A DNA stretch of 64,000 bases from Neobacillus massiliamazoniensis. GTDB taxonomy: Bacteria > Bacillota > Bacilli > Bacillales > Cytobacillaceae. Each line of letters starts with the position of its first letter. The stretch's first letter is position 1. Shown here piece by piece: positions 14,703 through 23,892 of the stretch. A program made the position numbers and the translations under genes. A model generated the notes under the pieces. The model was given only the letters and a program-made list of their open reading frames with translations. It made no database searches and had not been told where the DNA came from. The stretch lies in the NCBI RefSeq assembly GCF_001048695.1, contig NZ_CVRB01000002.1, forward strand, positions 186,001-250,000. Reading direction: 5' to 3'.

Positions 14703-16892
14703 TTAATCCAATTTCAACCCTTTTAATGCTTCTGCCAACGCATTATTCACAGGTTCTTCATCTTTGTGCTGGTTTTTCAAATACTTTTGTACAGTACGTT
14801 TATCCACTTTACCACCAGATTCTTTTTTACGGCGTTCTTGGAATGAGGATAACTTCTCACGATATCCACAGTTACAGGTAAAAATTTGGCCCTCCCCTTC
14901 GCCACGTAGCTCTAGTTTTTTATGGCATTGTGGGCAGCGTGCGTTTGTGACGCGTGCGACATTTTTACGATGTCCACATTCACGATCTTGGCACACAAGC
15001 ATTTTGCCTTTTTTGCCGTTCACTTCAAGCATTGGTTTTCCACAGTCTGGACAATTTTTTGTAGAAATGTTTTCATGCTTGTATTTTTTCCCACTTGCTT
15101 TGATTTCAGCAACGATTTCTTTTGTGTAGTTTTTCATTTCGCTGATAAACACTTCTTTTTTCAACTTGCCATGAGCAATTTGATCAAGCTTTTGTTCCCA
15201 CTCAGCTGTCAAAGTAGGCGATTTTAGCTCTTCAGGAACTAAATCTAACAATTGACGACCTTTAGAAGTTATATGAATGTCTTTGCCACGCTTTTCGATT
15301 AAGAATGAATTGAATAGCTTGTCAATAATGTCTGCACGTGTAGCAACAGTACCTAGTCCACCAGTCGATTTTAACGTGTCTGCAAGTTGTTTATTTTGCG
15401 TCTCCATATACTTCGTAGGATTTTCCATTGCCGAAAGCAATGTCGCCTCATTAAAGCGTGCAGGTGGATTTGTTTGACCTGATGTTTGTGCGATTAGTTT
15501 CACGTTTAATGTATCGGCTTTTTCGATGCGAGGTAAAATTTGTTCTTTCAGATCATCTGTAGCCTCTTCATCTTCAAAGCGATTTTCATATACTTCTTTC
15601 CAACCAATCGCTAAAATGGTTTTTCCTCTAGCAACGAAGTTCTCATCACCGATTTTCGCACGAAGCGTTAATTGATCGTACTCGAATGCTGGGAATAGTA
15701 CTGCTAAGAATCGTTTTACGACTAAGTCATATATTTTCCGCTCTTTATCTGTGAAGGCTGAGAAGTTTACATAGCTTTCTGTTGGAATGATGGCATGGTG
15801 ATCTGATACTTTACTGTCATCAACAAATGCTTTAGAAATTTTTATAGGCTTGTTTAAGACCTTATTAGCTAATGAACGATATTCTCCTACTCCACATGCT
15901 TTTAAGCGTTCTGGAAGTGTTCCTACAATATCTGAGGAAATGTAACGTGAATCAGTACGAGGATACGTTAAGACTTTATGTTGCTCGTACAGCTTTTGCA
16001 TAATGTTTAACGTTTCCTTTGCGGAGTAACCAAAGATTTTGTTCGCATCGCGTTGTAATTCTGTTAAATCATAAAGACCTGGAGAAAAAGACTTCTTCGG
16101 CTTTTTTTCAATTTCGGTTACAATGGCATTTTGTTTACCTAATTTTTTCACAATCGCATCGATTTTCTCTTTATCAAAGCTGCGACCGTTTCCTTTTGCA
16201 TCTTGCCATGTAAGCTTTAATTGGTCTGTTGTTTGGGCTTCGATACCATAATATGTTTGTGCTTTGAAGTTTTTGATTTCGTCCTCACGTGCTGCAATCA
16301 TCGCAACAGTAGGTGTTTGAACACGACCACAGTTTAGCTGAGCATTGAACCTGGTTGTTAATGCACGTGTGGCATTAAGACCGATATACCAGTCAGCTTC
16401 TGAACGTGCGACAGCTGAAGCATATAAATTGTCATATGCTTTACCATTCTTCAAATTAGCAAAGCCGTCTTTAATAGCTTTATCAGTAACAGATGAGATC
16501 CATAGACGTTTAATAGGTTTATTAACTTTTACTTTGTCAATAATCCAACGTGCGACTAATTCTCCCTCTCTCCCTGCGTCTGTAGCCACGATTATTTCAT
16601 TGACATCATTTCTAGTCAGTTGACTTTTAACAGCATTAAACTGTTTTCCAGTCTGCTTAATGACTGTCAATTTCAAACGCTCAGGTAGCATAGGTAAATC
16701 TTCTAAATTCCACGTTTTATATTTCACATCGTAACTTTCTGGGTCAGCAAGTGTGACTAGGTGTCCAAGTGCCCAAGTAACGATATATTTATCGCCTTCA
16801 AGATACCCATTTCCTTTTTTATTACAATTCAATACACGTGCAATATCACGTGCGACAGAAGGTTTTTCAGCAATTACAACACTTTTTGCCAT
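14703..16892 (-). CDS. topB: DNA topoisomerase III
   Basis: A 729-residue type IA topoisomerase that cuts and rejoins one strand. The N-terminal Toprim domain (VIAEKPSVARDIARVL, ATDAGREGE) and the catalytic Tyr310 in LTYPRTDSRYIS are intact. At the C terminus there are Cys-rich ribbon motifs (CPDCGKPML, CQDRECGHRK, CPQCHKKLEL, CNCGY) before a basic tail. The start ATG follows AAAGGATG. It is monocistronic with its own terminator. Confidence 0.95.
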   Translation of the reverse strand: MAKSVVIAEKPSVARDIARVLNCNKKGNGYLEGDKYIVTWALGHLVTLADPESYDVKYKTWNLEDLPMLPERLKLTVIKQTGKQFNAVKSQLTRNDVNEIIVATDAGREGELVARWIIDKVKVNKPIKRLWISSVTDKAIKDGFANLKNGKAYDNLYASAVARSEADWYIGLNATRALTTRFNAQLNCGRVQTPTVAMIAAREDEIKNFKAQTYYGIEAQTTDQLKLTWQDAKGNGRSFDKEKIDAIVKKLGKQNAIVTEIEKKPKKSFSPGLYDLTELQRDANKIFGYSAKETLNIMQKLYEQHKVLTYPRTDSRYISSDIVGTLPERLKACGVGEYRSLANKVLNKPIKISKAFVDDSKVSDHHAIIPTESYVNFSAFTDKERKIYDLVVKRFLAVLFPAFEYDQLTLRAKIGDENFVARGKTILAIGWKEVYENRFEDEEATDDLKEQILPRIEKADTLNVKLIAQTSGQTNPPARFNEATLLSAMENPTKYMETQNKQLADTLKSTGGLGTVATRADIIDKLFNSFLIEKRGKDIHITSKGRQLLDLVPEELKSPTLTAEWEQKLDQIAHGKLKKEVFISEMKNYTKEIVAEIKASGKKYKHENISTKNCPDCGKPMLEVNGKKGKMLVCQDRECGHRKNVARVTNARCPQCHKKLELRGEGEGQIFTCNCGYREKLSSFQERRKKESGGKVDKRTVQKYLKNQHKDEEPVNNALAEALKGLKLD

Positions 16893-16947
16893 ATTAAATA
16901 CATCCTTTCAAGTTTCCGTATGTTAACTATAGCATACGTCCCAAATG

Positions 16948-16980
16948 GGTGTCAGGCACACTGGTGCCTGACACCTTTTT
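16948..16980 (+). repeat. GGTGTCAGGCACC palindrome (family D), copy 1
   Basis: GGTGTCAGGCAC and GTGCCTGACACC form a 12-pair hairpin followed by six or more T on the plus strand. It looks like a terminator, but the only upstream plus-strand sequence is the divergent topB promoter region. The same 13-mer recurs at 30174-30208 and inside a gene at 35429. Confidence 0.6.
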
Positions 16981-17054
16981 TAATTGTTGAAACTTTTTCC
17001 ATTCCAGTAGTATGATGGTAAGGCACTATGAAAATTTTGAAACGGGGAAAAATT

Positions 17055-18320
17055 ATGAAAATTAGAGATTGGGACCAGAATCTAAAGGTTCGCTTATTTG
17101 CCGAAGCCATGATGAATATTACCTTTTGGATGTTTTTTCCATTCTTAACAATTTATTTTGCAGATGAATTTGGTAAAAATAAAGCGGGCATTTTGTTAGT
17201 ATTTTCTCAAGTGTTTTCTGTATTAGCTAACTTAATGGGCGGCTATTGTGCTGACCGGTTTGGAAGGAAACGAATGATGGTGCTTTCTTCCATCGGACAA
17301 GGACTCTCCTTCTTAACCTTCGCTATTGCTAGTTCTCCTTGGTTTCATTCACCATGGATTGGATTCATTTCCTTTGCATTTGCCGGAGTATTCGGCGCCT
17401 TTTATTGGCCTGCAAGCCAAGCAATGGTAGCAGACGTGGTCGAGGAAAAAGACAGAAGCCATGTATTTGCGATTTTTTATACATCCCTTAATATTGCGGT
17501 TGTCATTGGTCCTATTTTAGGTGCGATATTCTATGTTCGCTATCGATTCGGAGTCATGCTTGTCGCTGGCATTGTCTGTATTTTGCTCGGAATGATTCTA
17601 TCAAAATGGACCAGAGAAACAGCCCCATTACAAAAGACACTTACTCCTAATGGAAAATGGTATTATTTTTTACAAAACCAGTTTCGGGATTATTCGATTA
17701 TTATTAAGGACAAAACGTTTCTTCTGTTTATTCTTGCTGGTGTTTTGGCCGGGCAGACATTTATGCAGATGGATTTATTAATTCCGGTTTATATTAAAGA
17801 CTTTATCAAAAACGAACAGTTATTTTCTATTGGTAACTGGGTATTTACCGTCACTGGTGAACAGGCATTTGGGATTGTACTTGCTGAAAATGGCTTCCTC
17901 GTTGCTCTGTTCACTGTTTTCGTGACGAAATGGATGACCAAATATAAAGAACGAAATGTGTTTGTCCTATCTTCCATCATGTATGCGATCTCCATTATTT
18001 TCTTTAGTCAAACCCATTGGCTATGGGGACTCATGATGGCGATGGCCATATTCACTTTTGCTGAGTTAATGGCGGCGGGGCTGCAGCAAAGCTTTGTTTC
18101 CAAGCTTGCCCCGGAGAATATGAGAGGACAATATTTTGCAGCAGGAAGTCTACGATTTACCATCAGCCGGACCATCGCACCCCTCTCCATTCCGATGACA
18201 GTCTGGTTTGGATATGGCTGGACGTTCATCGTCCTCGCTGTCCTCGCACTATGCAGTGCCGGTATGTATTGGGTTATGTATAATTTGTTTGAAAAAAAGC
18301 CTACTCTTGGATCCTGTTAA
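17055..18320 (+). CDS. MFS transporter
   Basis: A 421-residue major facilitator with 12 helices and motif A between helices 2 and 3 (GGYCADRFGRKRMMV). The N terminus KIRDWDQNLKVRLFAE is typical of a Bacillus group related to MdtG/YttB-type drug exporters; the substrate is unknown. I start at the ATG at 17055, after a GGGGAA site, rather than the ATG nine codons earlier, which has no ribosome binding site. A terminator follows. Confidence 0.82.
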   Translation: MKIRDWDQNLKVRLFAEAMMNITFWMFFPFLTIYFADEFGKNKAGILLVFSQVFSVLANLMGGYCADRFGRKRMMVLSSIGQGLSFLTFAIASSPWFHSPWIGFISFAFAGVFGAFYWPASQAMVADVVEEKDRSHVFAIFYTSLNIAVVIGPILGAIFYVRYRFGVMLVAGIVCILLGMILSKWTRETAPLQKTLTPNGKWYYFLQNQFRDYSIIIKDKTFLLFILAGVLAGQTFMQMDLLIPVYIKDFIKNEQLFSIGNWVFTVTGEQAFGIVLAENGFLVALFTVFVTKWMTKYKERNVFVLSSIMYAISIIFFSQTHWLWGLMMAMAIFTFAELMAAGLQQSFVSKLAPENMRGQYFAAGSLRFTISRTIAPLSIPMTVWFGYGWTFIVLAVLALCSAGMYWVMYNLFEKKPTLGSC

Positions 18321-18336
18321 GGGTCCATTTTTTATC
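18308..18336 (+). terminator. Intrinsic terminator of the MFS gene
   Basis: TGGATCC and GGGTCCA pair around TGTTAA, followed by six T. It overlaps the stop codon. Confidence 0.7.
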
Positions 18337-18439
18337 TGCGTACAAATATTTTTTGTAATATTGTACTAAAATGTTCATATTTATCTCTTTTAATAATATA
18401 ATAAATATGTATAGGTTACATTCCCCGAAGGCGGTGGTA

Positions 18440-18559
18440 ATGATGGATTGGTCACAATTTTTTGCTCCAACTTCATTGTCAGGCGTTATAACATTCGTTG
18501 CATTATTTTCCGCAGGTGTTTATTTTAATATAAAAGTATACGGTTCTAAGCTACAGTAA
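18440..18559 (+). CDS. Small single-helix membrane protein (39 residues)
   Basis: A short product starting MMDWSQFFAPTSLSG with one hydrophobic helix (VITFVALFSAGVYFNIKV) and a short basic tail. A moderate ribosome binding site (AAGGCGGTGG) precedes the double ATG, and a strong terminator begins in the last codons. No family recognised. The terminator and hydrophobic design support a real gene; a longer frame upstream has no start signal. Confidence 0.55.
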   Translation: MMDWSQFFAPTSLSGVITFVALFSAGVYFNIKVYGSKLQ

Positions 18560-18586
18560 AGATGAATATCTTTACTGTATTTTTAT
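18552..18586 (+). terminator. Intrinsic terminator
   Basis: TACAGTAAAGAT (18552-18563) pairs perfectly with ATCTTTACTGTA (18568-18579), followed by TTTTTATTT. Confidence 0.9.
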
Positions 18587-18592
18587 TTCTTT

Positions 18593-18836
18593 GGCTATGT
18601 TAAACTTGCCTGTTGATTTGCGCTTCAGGCGCTTGCTTTCCGCGGGCGTTCCGGGGAGCCTCCTCGGCGCTTAAGCGCCTGTGGGGTCTCCCCTGCCCCG
18701 TACTCCCGCAGGACGTTGAATCAGCATCTTTGAATTAACACCGCACGAAGGAAATGCGATAGCATTTTCGAGGATCTCGCGTCTTCCGCTCCAATCAACA
18801 TAGTTTCAAAAATCAACAATGACTTTTAACACAGCC
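18593..18836 (+). repeat. MITE-like repeat family A, long form (copy 2)
   Basis: It runs from GGCTATGTTAAACTTGCCTG to TTTTAACACAGCC with the shared GC-rich core and the 61-bp extra segment (partly diverged: CAGCATCTTTGAATTAACACC). This copy also retains GCGCTTCAGGCGCTTGCTTTCCGCGGGCG near its left end, as the short-form copy at 34.6 kb does. It fills most of the 350 bases before ampS. Confidence 0.9.
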
Positions 18837-18910
18837 ATTTCTTTAATTTTCTTTTTCTTCTAAAAAAAGCTACAATAGACAATGAAGATTTTGGTAAAGG
18901 AGACAAAAAT

Positions 18911-20143
18911 ATGAGTGATTTTCAAAAGAACTTAGAAAAATATGCAGAGCTTACCGTTAAGGTGGGCGTAAACATTCAAAAGGGACAAATATTATATGTT
19001 GGCGCATCCATTGATGCTGCTGAGTTTGTTCGTTTAGTTGTAAAAAATGCATACGAAGCGGGGGCAAGCAATGTCATTGTTGATTGGAATGATGATACTG
19101 TGGCGAGAACCAAATATGATTTAGCTCCTGATGAAGCATTTCATGAATACCCTGTATGGCGTGCTAAAGAACGAGATGATTTAGTGGATAAAGGGGCAGC
19201 GTTTATGGCAGTTGTTTCGCAAAGCCCTGATTTATTAAAGGGTATCGATCCTGAGCGCATCTCTAATTTCAATAAAGCAGCAGGTAAAGCATTAGCGAAG
19301 TATCGTCAGGCAGCTCAATCCGACAAGGTTAGCTGGACAGTCGTCGCTGCCGCCTCACCTGCCTGGGCTGCAAAGGTATTTCCGGATGTTCCTAGCGACC
19401 AGCAAGTTGACAAGCTTTGGGATGCTATTTTTAAAGCCACTCGTGCTGACCTTGAAAACCCTGTGGAAGCCTGGAAAAAGCATGATGAAACCCTTCATGA
19501 AAAGGTCCATTATTTAAACGAAAAGCGTTATGCAAATCTTCATTATAAAGCACCTGGAACCGATTTAACCATTGAGCTTCCGAAGAACCATATCTGGGTT
19601 GGAGCTGGAAGTGTTAATGAAAATGGTATTGAATTTATGGCCAACATGCCAACTGAAGAAGTATTCACCGTTCCATTTAAAACAGGTGTAAACGGAACAG
19701 TAGCAAGCACAAAGCCGCTTAGCTATGGTGGAAATATCATCGACCGCTTTTCGGTTACTTTTGAAAACGGAAAAATTGTTGGGGTAAAAGCTGAAGAAGG
19801 CGAAGAAATTCTGAAACGTCTTGTTGATACCGACGAAGGATCTCATTATCTTGGTGAAGTCGCTCTTGTTCCGTATGACTCACCTATTTCACAATCAAAC
19901 ATTCTTTTCTTCAACACCCTATTTGATGAAAATGCATCGAACCATTTGGCAATTGGAAGCGCCTATGCTTTCTGTATCGAGGGCGGCAAGAAAATGTCCT
20001 CCGAGGAATTACAAGAAAACGGGCTAAACAATAGCCTCACTCACGTCGATTTCATGATTGGCTCAGCTGAAATGGACATCGACGGAATTACAGCTGACGG
20101 TAAAGCAGAGCCAGTGTTTAGAAAAGGAAATTGGGCTTTTTAA
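18911..20143 (+). CDS. ampS: M29-family aminopeptidase
   Basis: A 410-residue cytosolic metallo-aminopeptidase of the thermophilic (AmpS/AmpT) family that trims N-terminal residues from peptides. The family's C-terminal metal-site segments are visible: HLAIGSAYAFCIEGG and LTHVDFMIGSAEMDIDG. It also has the typical N terminus (NLEKYAELTVKVGVNIQKGQ). ATG follows AAAGGAGAC at ideal spacing. It is monocistronic with a terminator. Confidence 0.93.
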   Translation: MSDFQKNLEKYAELTVKVGVNIQKGQILYVGASIDAAEFVRLVVKNAYEAGASNVIVDWNDDTVARTKYDLAPDEAFHEYPVWRAKERDDLVDKGAAFMAVVSQSPDLLKGIDPERISNFNKAAGKALAKYRQAAQSDKVSWTVVAAASPAWAAKVFPDVPSDQQVDKLWDAIFKATRADLENPVEAWKKHDETLHEKVHYLNEKRYANLHYKAPGTDLTIELPKNHIWVGAGSVNENGIEFMANMPTEEVFTVPFKTGVNGTVASTKPLSYGGNIIDRFSVTFENGKIVGVKAEEGEEILKRLVDTDEGSHYLGEVALVPYDSPISQSNILFFNTLFDENASNHLAIGSAYAFCIEGGKKMSSEELQENGLNNSLTHVDFMIGSAEMDIDGITADGKAEPVFRKGNWAF

Positions 20144-20163
20144 TATATGAGTTTTAAAGAGAC

Positions 20164-20194
20164 CGGTCACTATTTATTTTAGTGGCCGTTTTTT
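20164..20194 (+). terminator. Intrinsic terminator of ampS
   Basis: CGGTCACTA and TAGTGGCCG pair around TTTATTT, followed by six T. Confidence 0.85.
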
Positions 20195-20197
20195 ACA

Positions 20198-20420
20198 TTA
20201 AAATGTTTTATTTGACCTGATTGGGGGCTTTCGTGTTTTTCTGGCACGTTAAACTATTTAATTTGACCGAGTTGGGGATCTTTCACCTTTTTCGGGCACG
20301 TTAAACCATTTAATTTGACCGGTTCAGGAGTTTTTCGCCATTTTCGGGTACGTTAAACTGTTTAATTTGACCGGTTCAGGAGGCTTTCGCCATTTTCGGG
20401 CACGTTAAACTGTTTACATT
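20198..20420. repeat. 52-bp tandem repeat, four units plus a partial
   Basis: Units start at 20198, 20249, 20301, 20353 and 20405 (partial). Each reads TTAAACTGTTTAATTTGACC, then GG(T)TCAGGAGGCTTTCGCC, then ATTTTCGGGCACG with small changes. The first unit is 51 bases and most diverged; units 3 and 4 are nearly identical. No open frame or promoter explains it. It fills the gap between ampS and mscL. Confidence 0.92.
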
Positions 20421-20550
20421 AGCTGCAAAAAATCAGAAAGATACCTCATTCAAGTCAATAAGAATATAGTTAATATCATAAAAGAATTGAAAAATAGTAA
20501 GTATAAAGTGTAAAATATCAGATACTTAATAGTTTTGGAGGTAGCACTAG

Positions 20551-20955
20551 ATGTGGGATGAATTTAAGAAATTTGCAATTAAAGGCAATGTCATTGATCT
20601 GGCTGTCGGGGTTATTATTGGAGGGGCATTTGGGAAAATCGTTTCCTCGCTCGTAGGAGACGTTCTTATGCCATTGATTAGCTTATTAACAGGTGGAAAG
20701 CACGATATCACCAACCTTGCAATAAAAGTAGGAAATGCAAATTTAAAATATGGTGCCTTTCTTCAAAACATCATTGATTTCTTCATTATTTCCTTTTCAA
20801 TTTTCCTGTTTGTTAAATTTATTAATCGTTTTACAAAGAAGGAAGAAGCGGCACCGGTCGTTGAGAAGATTGACCGAAAAGAGGAGCTTCTCGCTGAAAT
20901 TCGAGACTTATTAAGAGAAGACAAAGATATTTTTAGAAAAAATGAAACTTCTTGA
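20551..20955 (+). CDS. mscL: Large-conductance mechanosensitive channel
   Basis: A 134-residue homopentameric emergency release channel of the plasma membrane. The first helix signature [24 protein letters not shown] (from residue 11) is canonical. It is followed by the periplasmic loop, the second helix ([16 protein letters not shown]) and a charged C-terminal helix. ATG follows TTGGAGG. It is 48 bases upstream of yetJ, so co-transcription is possible. Confidence 0.96.
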   Translation: MWDEFKKFAIKGNVIDLAVGVIIGGAFGKIVSSLVGDVLMPLISLLTGGKHDITNLAIKVGNANLKYGAFLQNIIDFFIISFSIFLFVKFINRFTKKEEAAPVVEKIDRKEELLAEIRDLLREDKDIFRKNETS

Positions 20956-21003
20956 CCACTTCATCGTATATCTTTAATAAGAAAATAATTTGAGGTGAAA
21001 AAA

Positions 21004-21639
21004 TTGTATCCACAAACATCAACTGAATTTATGCCATCTGTTTTAAGAACATTTGCGCTTTCGCTTGCTTTTGCATTCCTTGGTACAATGGCTGGGGTAT
21101 ACGTACCGCCTAGTTTATTTTTACCTTTAGCCATTATTGAAACAGTGATGCTCATTGCCGCCTTCATCTTTAGGCGAAAAAAGGCAATCTCATATCCATT
21201 CCTATATATCTTTACCTTTGTATCAGGAATCACCTTGTATCCGGTTGTCGCCTATTATCTTGCTACCACCGGGGCAAATACGGTTATCCTCGCGTTTGCT
21301 AGTACAACGGTTGTCTTTACAGGCATTGCAATCTATGCAACAAAATCAAAACGGAACTTCTCGTTCTTGGGTGGATTCCTTTTAGCAGCATTACTTGCCA
21401 TGGTCGCTATTTCTATTTTTAATTTAATCTGGCCATTAAGCTCAACTGGGATGCTTGCTTACTCTTTTATCGGGGTTATGGTATTCAGCGGCTACGTTCT
21501 CTTTGATTTTAACATGATAAAGCGTCAAGGAGTTCGTCAGGAAGATGTTCCACTCGTTGCGTTAAGTCTTTACTTGGATTTTATTAATTTATTCCTTAGC
21601 ATCCTCCGCATTTTTGGGATTCTTTCTAAAAATGATTAA
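21004..21639 (+). CDS. yetJ: Bax inhibitor-1 / YetJ family Ca2+ leak channel
   Basis: A membrane protein of 211 residues with seven helices, related to TMBIM proteins and to B. subtilis YetJ, a pH-sensitive calcium leak. The C-terminal half (YVLFDFNMIKRQ, LSLYLDFINLFLSILRIFGIL) holds the two acidic positions that form the pH sensor in YetJ. I start at TTG 21004, because the GTG three codons earlier lies inside the ribosome binding site GAGGTGA. Confidence 0.9.
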   Translation: MYPQTSTEFMPSVLRTFALSLAFAFLGTMAGVYVPPSLFLPLAIIETVMLIAAFIFRRKKAISYPFLYIFTFVSGITLYPVVAYYLATTGANTVILAFASTTVVFTGIAIYATKSKRNFSFLGGFLLAALLAMVAISIFNLIWPLSSTGMLAYSFIGVMVFSGYVLFDFNMIKRQGVRQEDVPLVALSLYLDFINLFLSILRIFGILSKND

Positions 21640-21644
21640 ACTAG

Positions 21645-21673
21645 AAAAAAGGCCGTTACCAACGGCCTTTTTT
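21645..21673. terminator. Bidirectional terminator
   Basis: AAAAAAGGCCGTT and AACGGCCTTTTTT pair around ACC. It serves yetJ and the convergent flippase gene, whose stop lies in the stem. Confidence 0.95.
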
Positions 21674-23003
21674 AATTGCTGCTTTGTTGTTTTTGAATAA
21701 AAGAGCTTGAGAATACTCCGATTTTCTTACAGATGGTTAAATAATGCATAAGGGCGATTAATATTGAACTCGTATTCATAGCGATTACTATCCCATCCAT
21801 CCGCCATTCTGGCTTTGATCCTAATACCCAAATGATAGAAAAAGCAATCACTGTTCCCCAAATGTTATGAATAAACGAATCTTTAATAAGCCCAAGACCA
21901 ATTAAGATGGCCTGTAGCGGCATGATAAAATAGTGAAATAAGAAGAATGGCCATAGCATTTGCAAAAATACGGAAGCTGTAGATGAATGAAAGAATAACG
22001 ATGATAATGGATCGGCAAAAATATAGAAGAGAAAAACAGCCGGGACCCCGTATAAGAAAGTCAGCATGATTACTTGGTGGAGCATTTTCTGCATGGTAGG
22101 ATAATCTTTTTCAGAGTAAGCCTTTGAAACGGCCGGAATCAGGACAATCATTAAGGAATGAGCAATAAAGGCAGGAAAAAATCCTATCGTTATAGCCACT
22201 CCCATCAGCATCCCATATTGTTCCGTTGCTATTGTGGCGGTAAGGCCGGACCGAACCAATACTGCTTTGATTAAAAACGGCTGTATCGCACCTGTTAAAG
22301 CGGCAAACAAGCGCATTACTGTCGTTGGAATCGAAACAGACATTAAATTTTTGCGGACAACCTTTCGATTTAAGTTAGAAAAAGGATGACGCTTCATCTG
22401 CTGAAATTGAATAACGAATTCGAGGATTAAGTATAGAAACACAACGACTTCGCTTCCTATTAATGTTGCTATGGCAATTAATAGTGCCGCTTCTGTATTA
22501 AAGTGGAAAAAGCGAAACAACAGGAATAATGCGGCGAGTTGAAATATTTTCCTTAGAAAATTGGAGACAGCAATTTTCCCCATATGATGCACACCCATAA
22601 AGTATCCTCTGGCAACAGACATAAAGGTAGTAACTGGAATTAGGATTAGGATGAGCCATCTTAAATAAGGGTGATAAGAATTAAATATCGGAATAAAAGG
22701 CATCATCACTGTAGCTACCAGCAATAAACTGCTTGTAAAAACAATCGTGATGGTGATCGCATGATAAAGAATGTTTCGATGAAACCGCTCCTCTTTTTCT
22801 GCAATAAATTTCGAAATAGATATGTGCAGCTCAAAGCTCGAGAGGAGAACAATCAAATAAATCGACGGCAGGATGGACATATACATACCTAAGCCATGTT
22901 TACCTAACTCCCTCGCCAAAATCATATTGACAAAGAACTCAATCCCTTCTCCTAAAAAAGCAGATGCCGCCAAAAAAAAGATTCCTCTGTAGTAAATCGC
23001 CAT
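21672..23003 (-). CDS. Polysaccharide-flippase-like protein (SpoVB/YkvU type)
   Basis: A 443-residue membrane protein of the MOP superfamily with about 14 helices. It begins MAIYYRGIFFLAASAFLGEGIEFFVNMILAREL, typical of the SpoVB/YkvU group that moves lipid-linked sugars or acts in spore envelope formation. I prefer the ATG at 23003, nine bases after GGGGG; a TTG fourteen codons earlier lacks a site. A structured element with its own terminator separates it from liaR. YkvU identity is likely but not certain. Confidence 0.8.
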   Translation of the reverse strand: MAIYYRGIFFLAASAFLGEGIEFFVNMILARELGKHGLGMYMSILPSIYLIVLLSSFELHISISKFIAEKEERFHRNILYHAITITIVFTSSLLLVATVMMPFIPIFNSYHPYLRWLILILIPVTTFMSVARGYFMGVHHMGKIAVSNFLRKIFQLAALFLLFRFFHFNTEAALLIAIATLIGSEVVVFLYLILEFVIQFQQMKRHPFSNLNRKVVRKNLMSVSIPTTVMRLFAALTGAIQPFLIKAVLVRSGLTATIATEQYGMLMGVAITIGFFPAFIAHSLMIVLIPAVSKAYSEKDYPTMQKMLHQVIMLTFLYGVPAVFLFYIFADPLSSLFFHSSTASVFLQMLWPFFLFHYFIMPLQAILIGLGLIKDSFIHNIWGTVIAFSIIWVLGSKPEWRMDGIVIAMNTSSILIALMHYLTICKKIGVFSSSFIQKQQSSN

Positions 23004-23072
23004 TTGTTGATTCCCCCAATCCTTCCCTTTAAACCTATGAGACAAGTTCGCTGAATAGTAGGGAATTTTTTC

Positions 23073-23252
23073 TGGGCATAAAAAAAAGGACTACTATAGC
23101 CCTTTTTTACTTCGTCCCGCATTAACGGGCAATAAGATAAGAACCCCACCTCAAGATTGAGAGAGAAGCGAAGAAGATCAGTGGGGGTTAACTGCCCGTA
23201 AAAGCCCGATTGGTTCAACTAACCATCAGCCGGGATGAAGTCCCCCACTGAT
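23073..23252 (-). other. Highly structured intergenic element with terminator (possible IS-end or bcr-like repeat)
   Basis: On the minus strand ATCAGTGGGGG pairs with CCCCCACTGAT, enclosing GGTTAGTTGAACC and CCCG/CGGG stems. ACGGGCA pairs with TGCCCGT further on. GTGGGGTT can also pair with AACCCC of the first helix, so two alternative folds exist. It ends with AAAAAAGGGCTA/TAGTCCTTTTTTTT, a strong terminator. There is no coding frame. It could be a mobile-element end (IS200/IS605 type), a dispersed repeat, or a regulatory RNA for the flippase gene. Confidence 0.55.
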
Positions 23253-23259
23253 GGAAGTT

Positions 23260-23892
23260 TCACTTTATCAGAGAATGCTTAAATGCATATATAACTGCTT
23301 GGGTGCGATCCTGTACCTGCAGCTTACTTAAGATATTGCTGACATGGGTCTTTACGGTTTTCAGTGCAATAAACAGTTCATCGGCAATTTCCTGATTGGT
23401 CTTGCCTTCTGCCATTAACAATAAAATCTCTAGTTCTCTACTTGTCAGTTCCTCATGCGGCAGGTGCTGTGCTTTTTGCCGCATTTTAACCATCATTTTT
23501 CCGGTTACTTCCGGTTCAAGGACAGATTGGCCATGATAGGTAGCGCGGACGGCATTGGCAATTTCACTTGCTTTTGAGGTTTTCAGCATGTAGCTAGTAG
23601 CGCCAGCCTCAAGTGCCGGGTATACTTTTTCGTCATCTAAGAAGCTTGTTACGATGATGATCTTAGCTTCCGGCCACTGTTCGATGATTTGCCTTGTAGC
23701 CTCAATCCCGTCCATTTCTTTCATGACTAAATCCATTAAAATAATATCGGGACGAAGCTTAAGGGCAAGCTCAACACCCTCTTTTCCATCTCCCGCTTCA
23801 CCGACCACTTCGATATCAGGCTGTGCCGACAAATAGGAAGAAACTCCGATCCGTACCATCTCATGGTCATCAACAAATACCACTCTAATCAT
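23260..23892 (-). CDS. liaR: Response regulator LiaR
   Basis: A 210-residue NarL/FixJ-family regulator. The receiver domain has the phosphorylated Asp in [14 protein letters not shown], and the C-terminal LuxR-type helix-turn-helix reads [25 protein letters not shown]...[11 protein letters not shown]. It closely follows B. subtilis LiaR, which activates liaIH on cell-wall damage. The start ATG (23892) overlaps the end of liaS, so translation is probably coupled. Confidence 0.93.
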   Translation of the reverse strand: MIRVVFVDDHEMVRIGVSSYLSAQPDIEVVGEAGDGKEGVELALKLRPDIILMDLVMKEMDGIEATRQIIEQWPEAKIIIVTSFLDDEKVYPALEAGATSYMLKTSKASEIANAVRATYHGQSVLEPEVTGKMMVKMRQKAQHLPHEELTSRELEILLLMAEGKTNQEIADELFIALKTVKTHVSNILSKLQVQDRTQAVIYAFKHSLIK

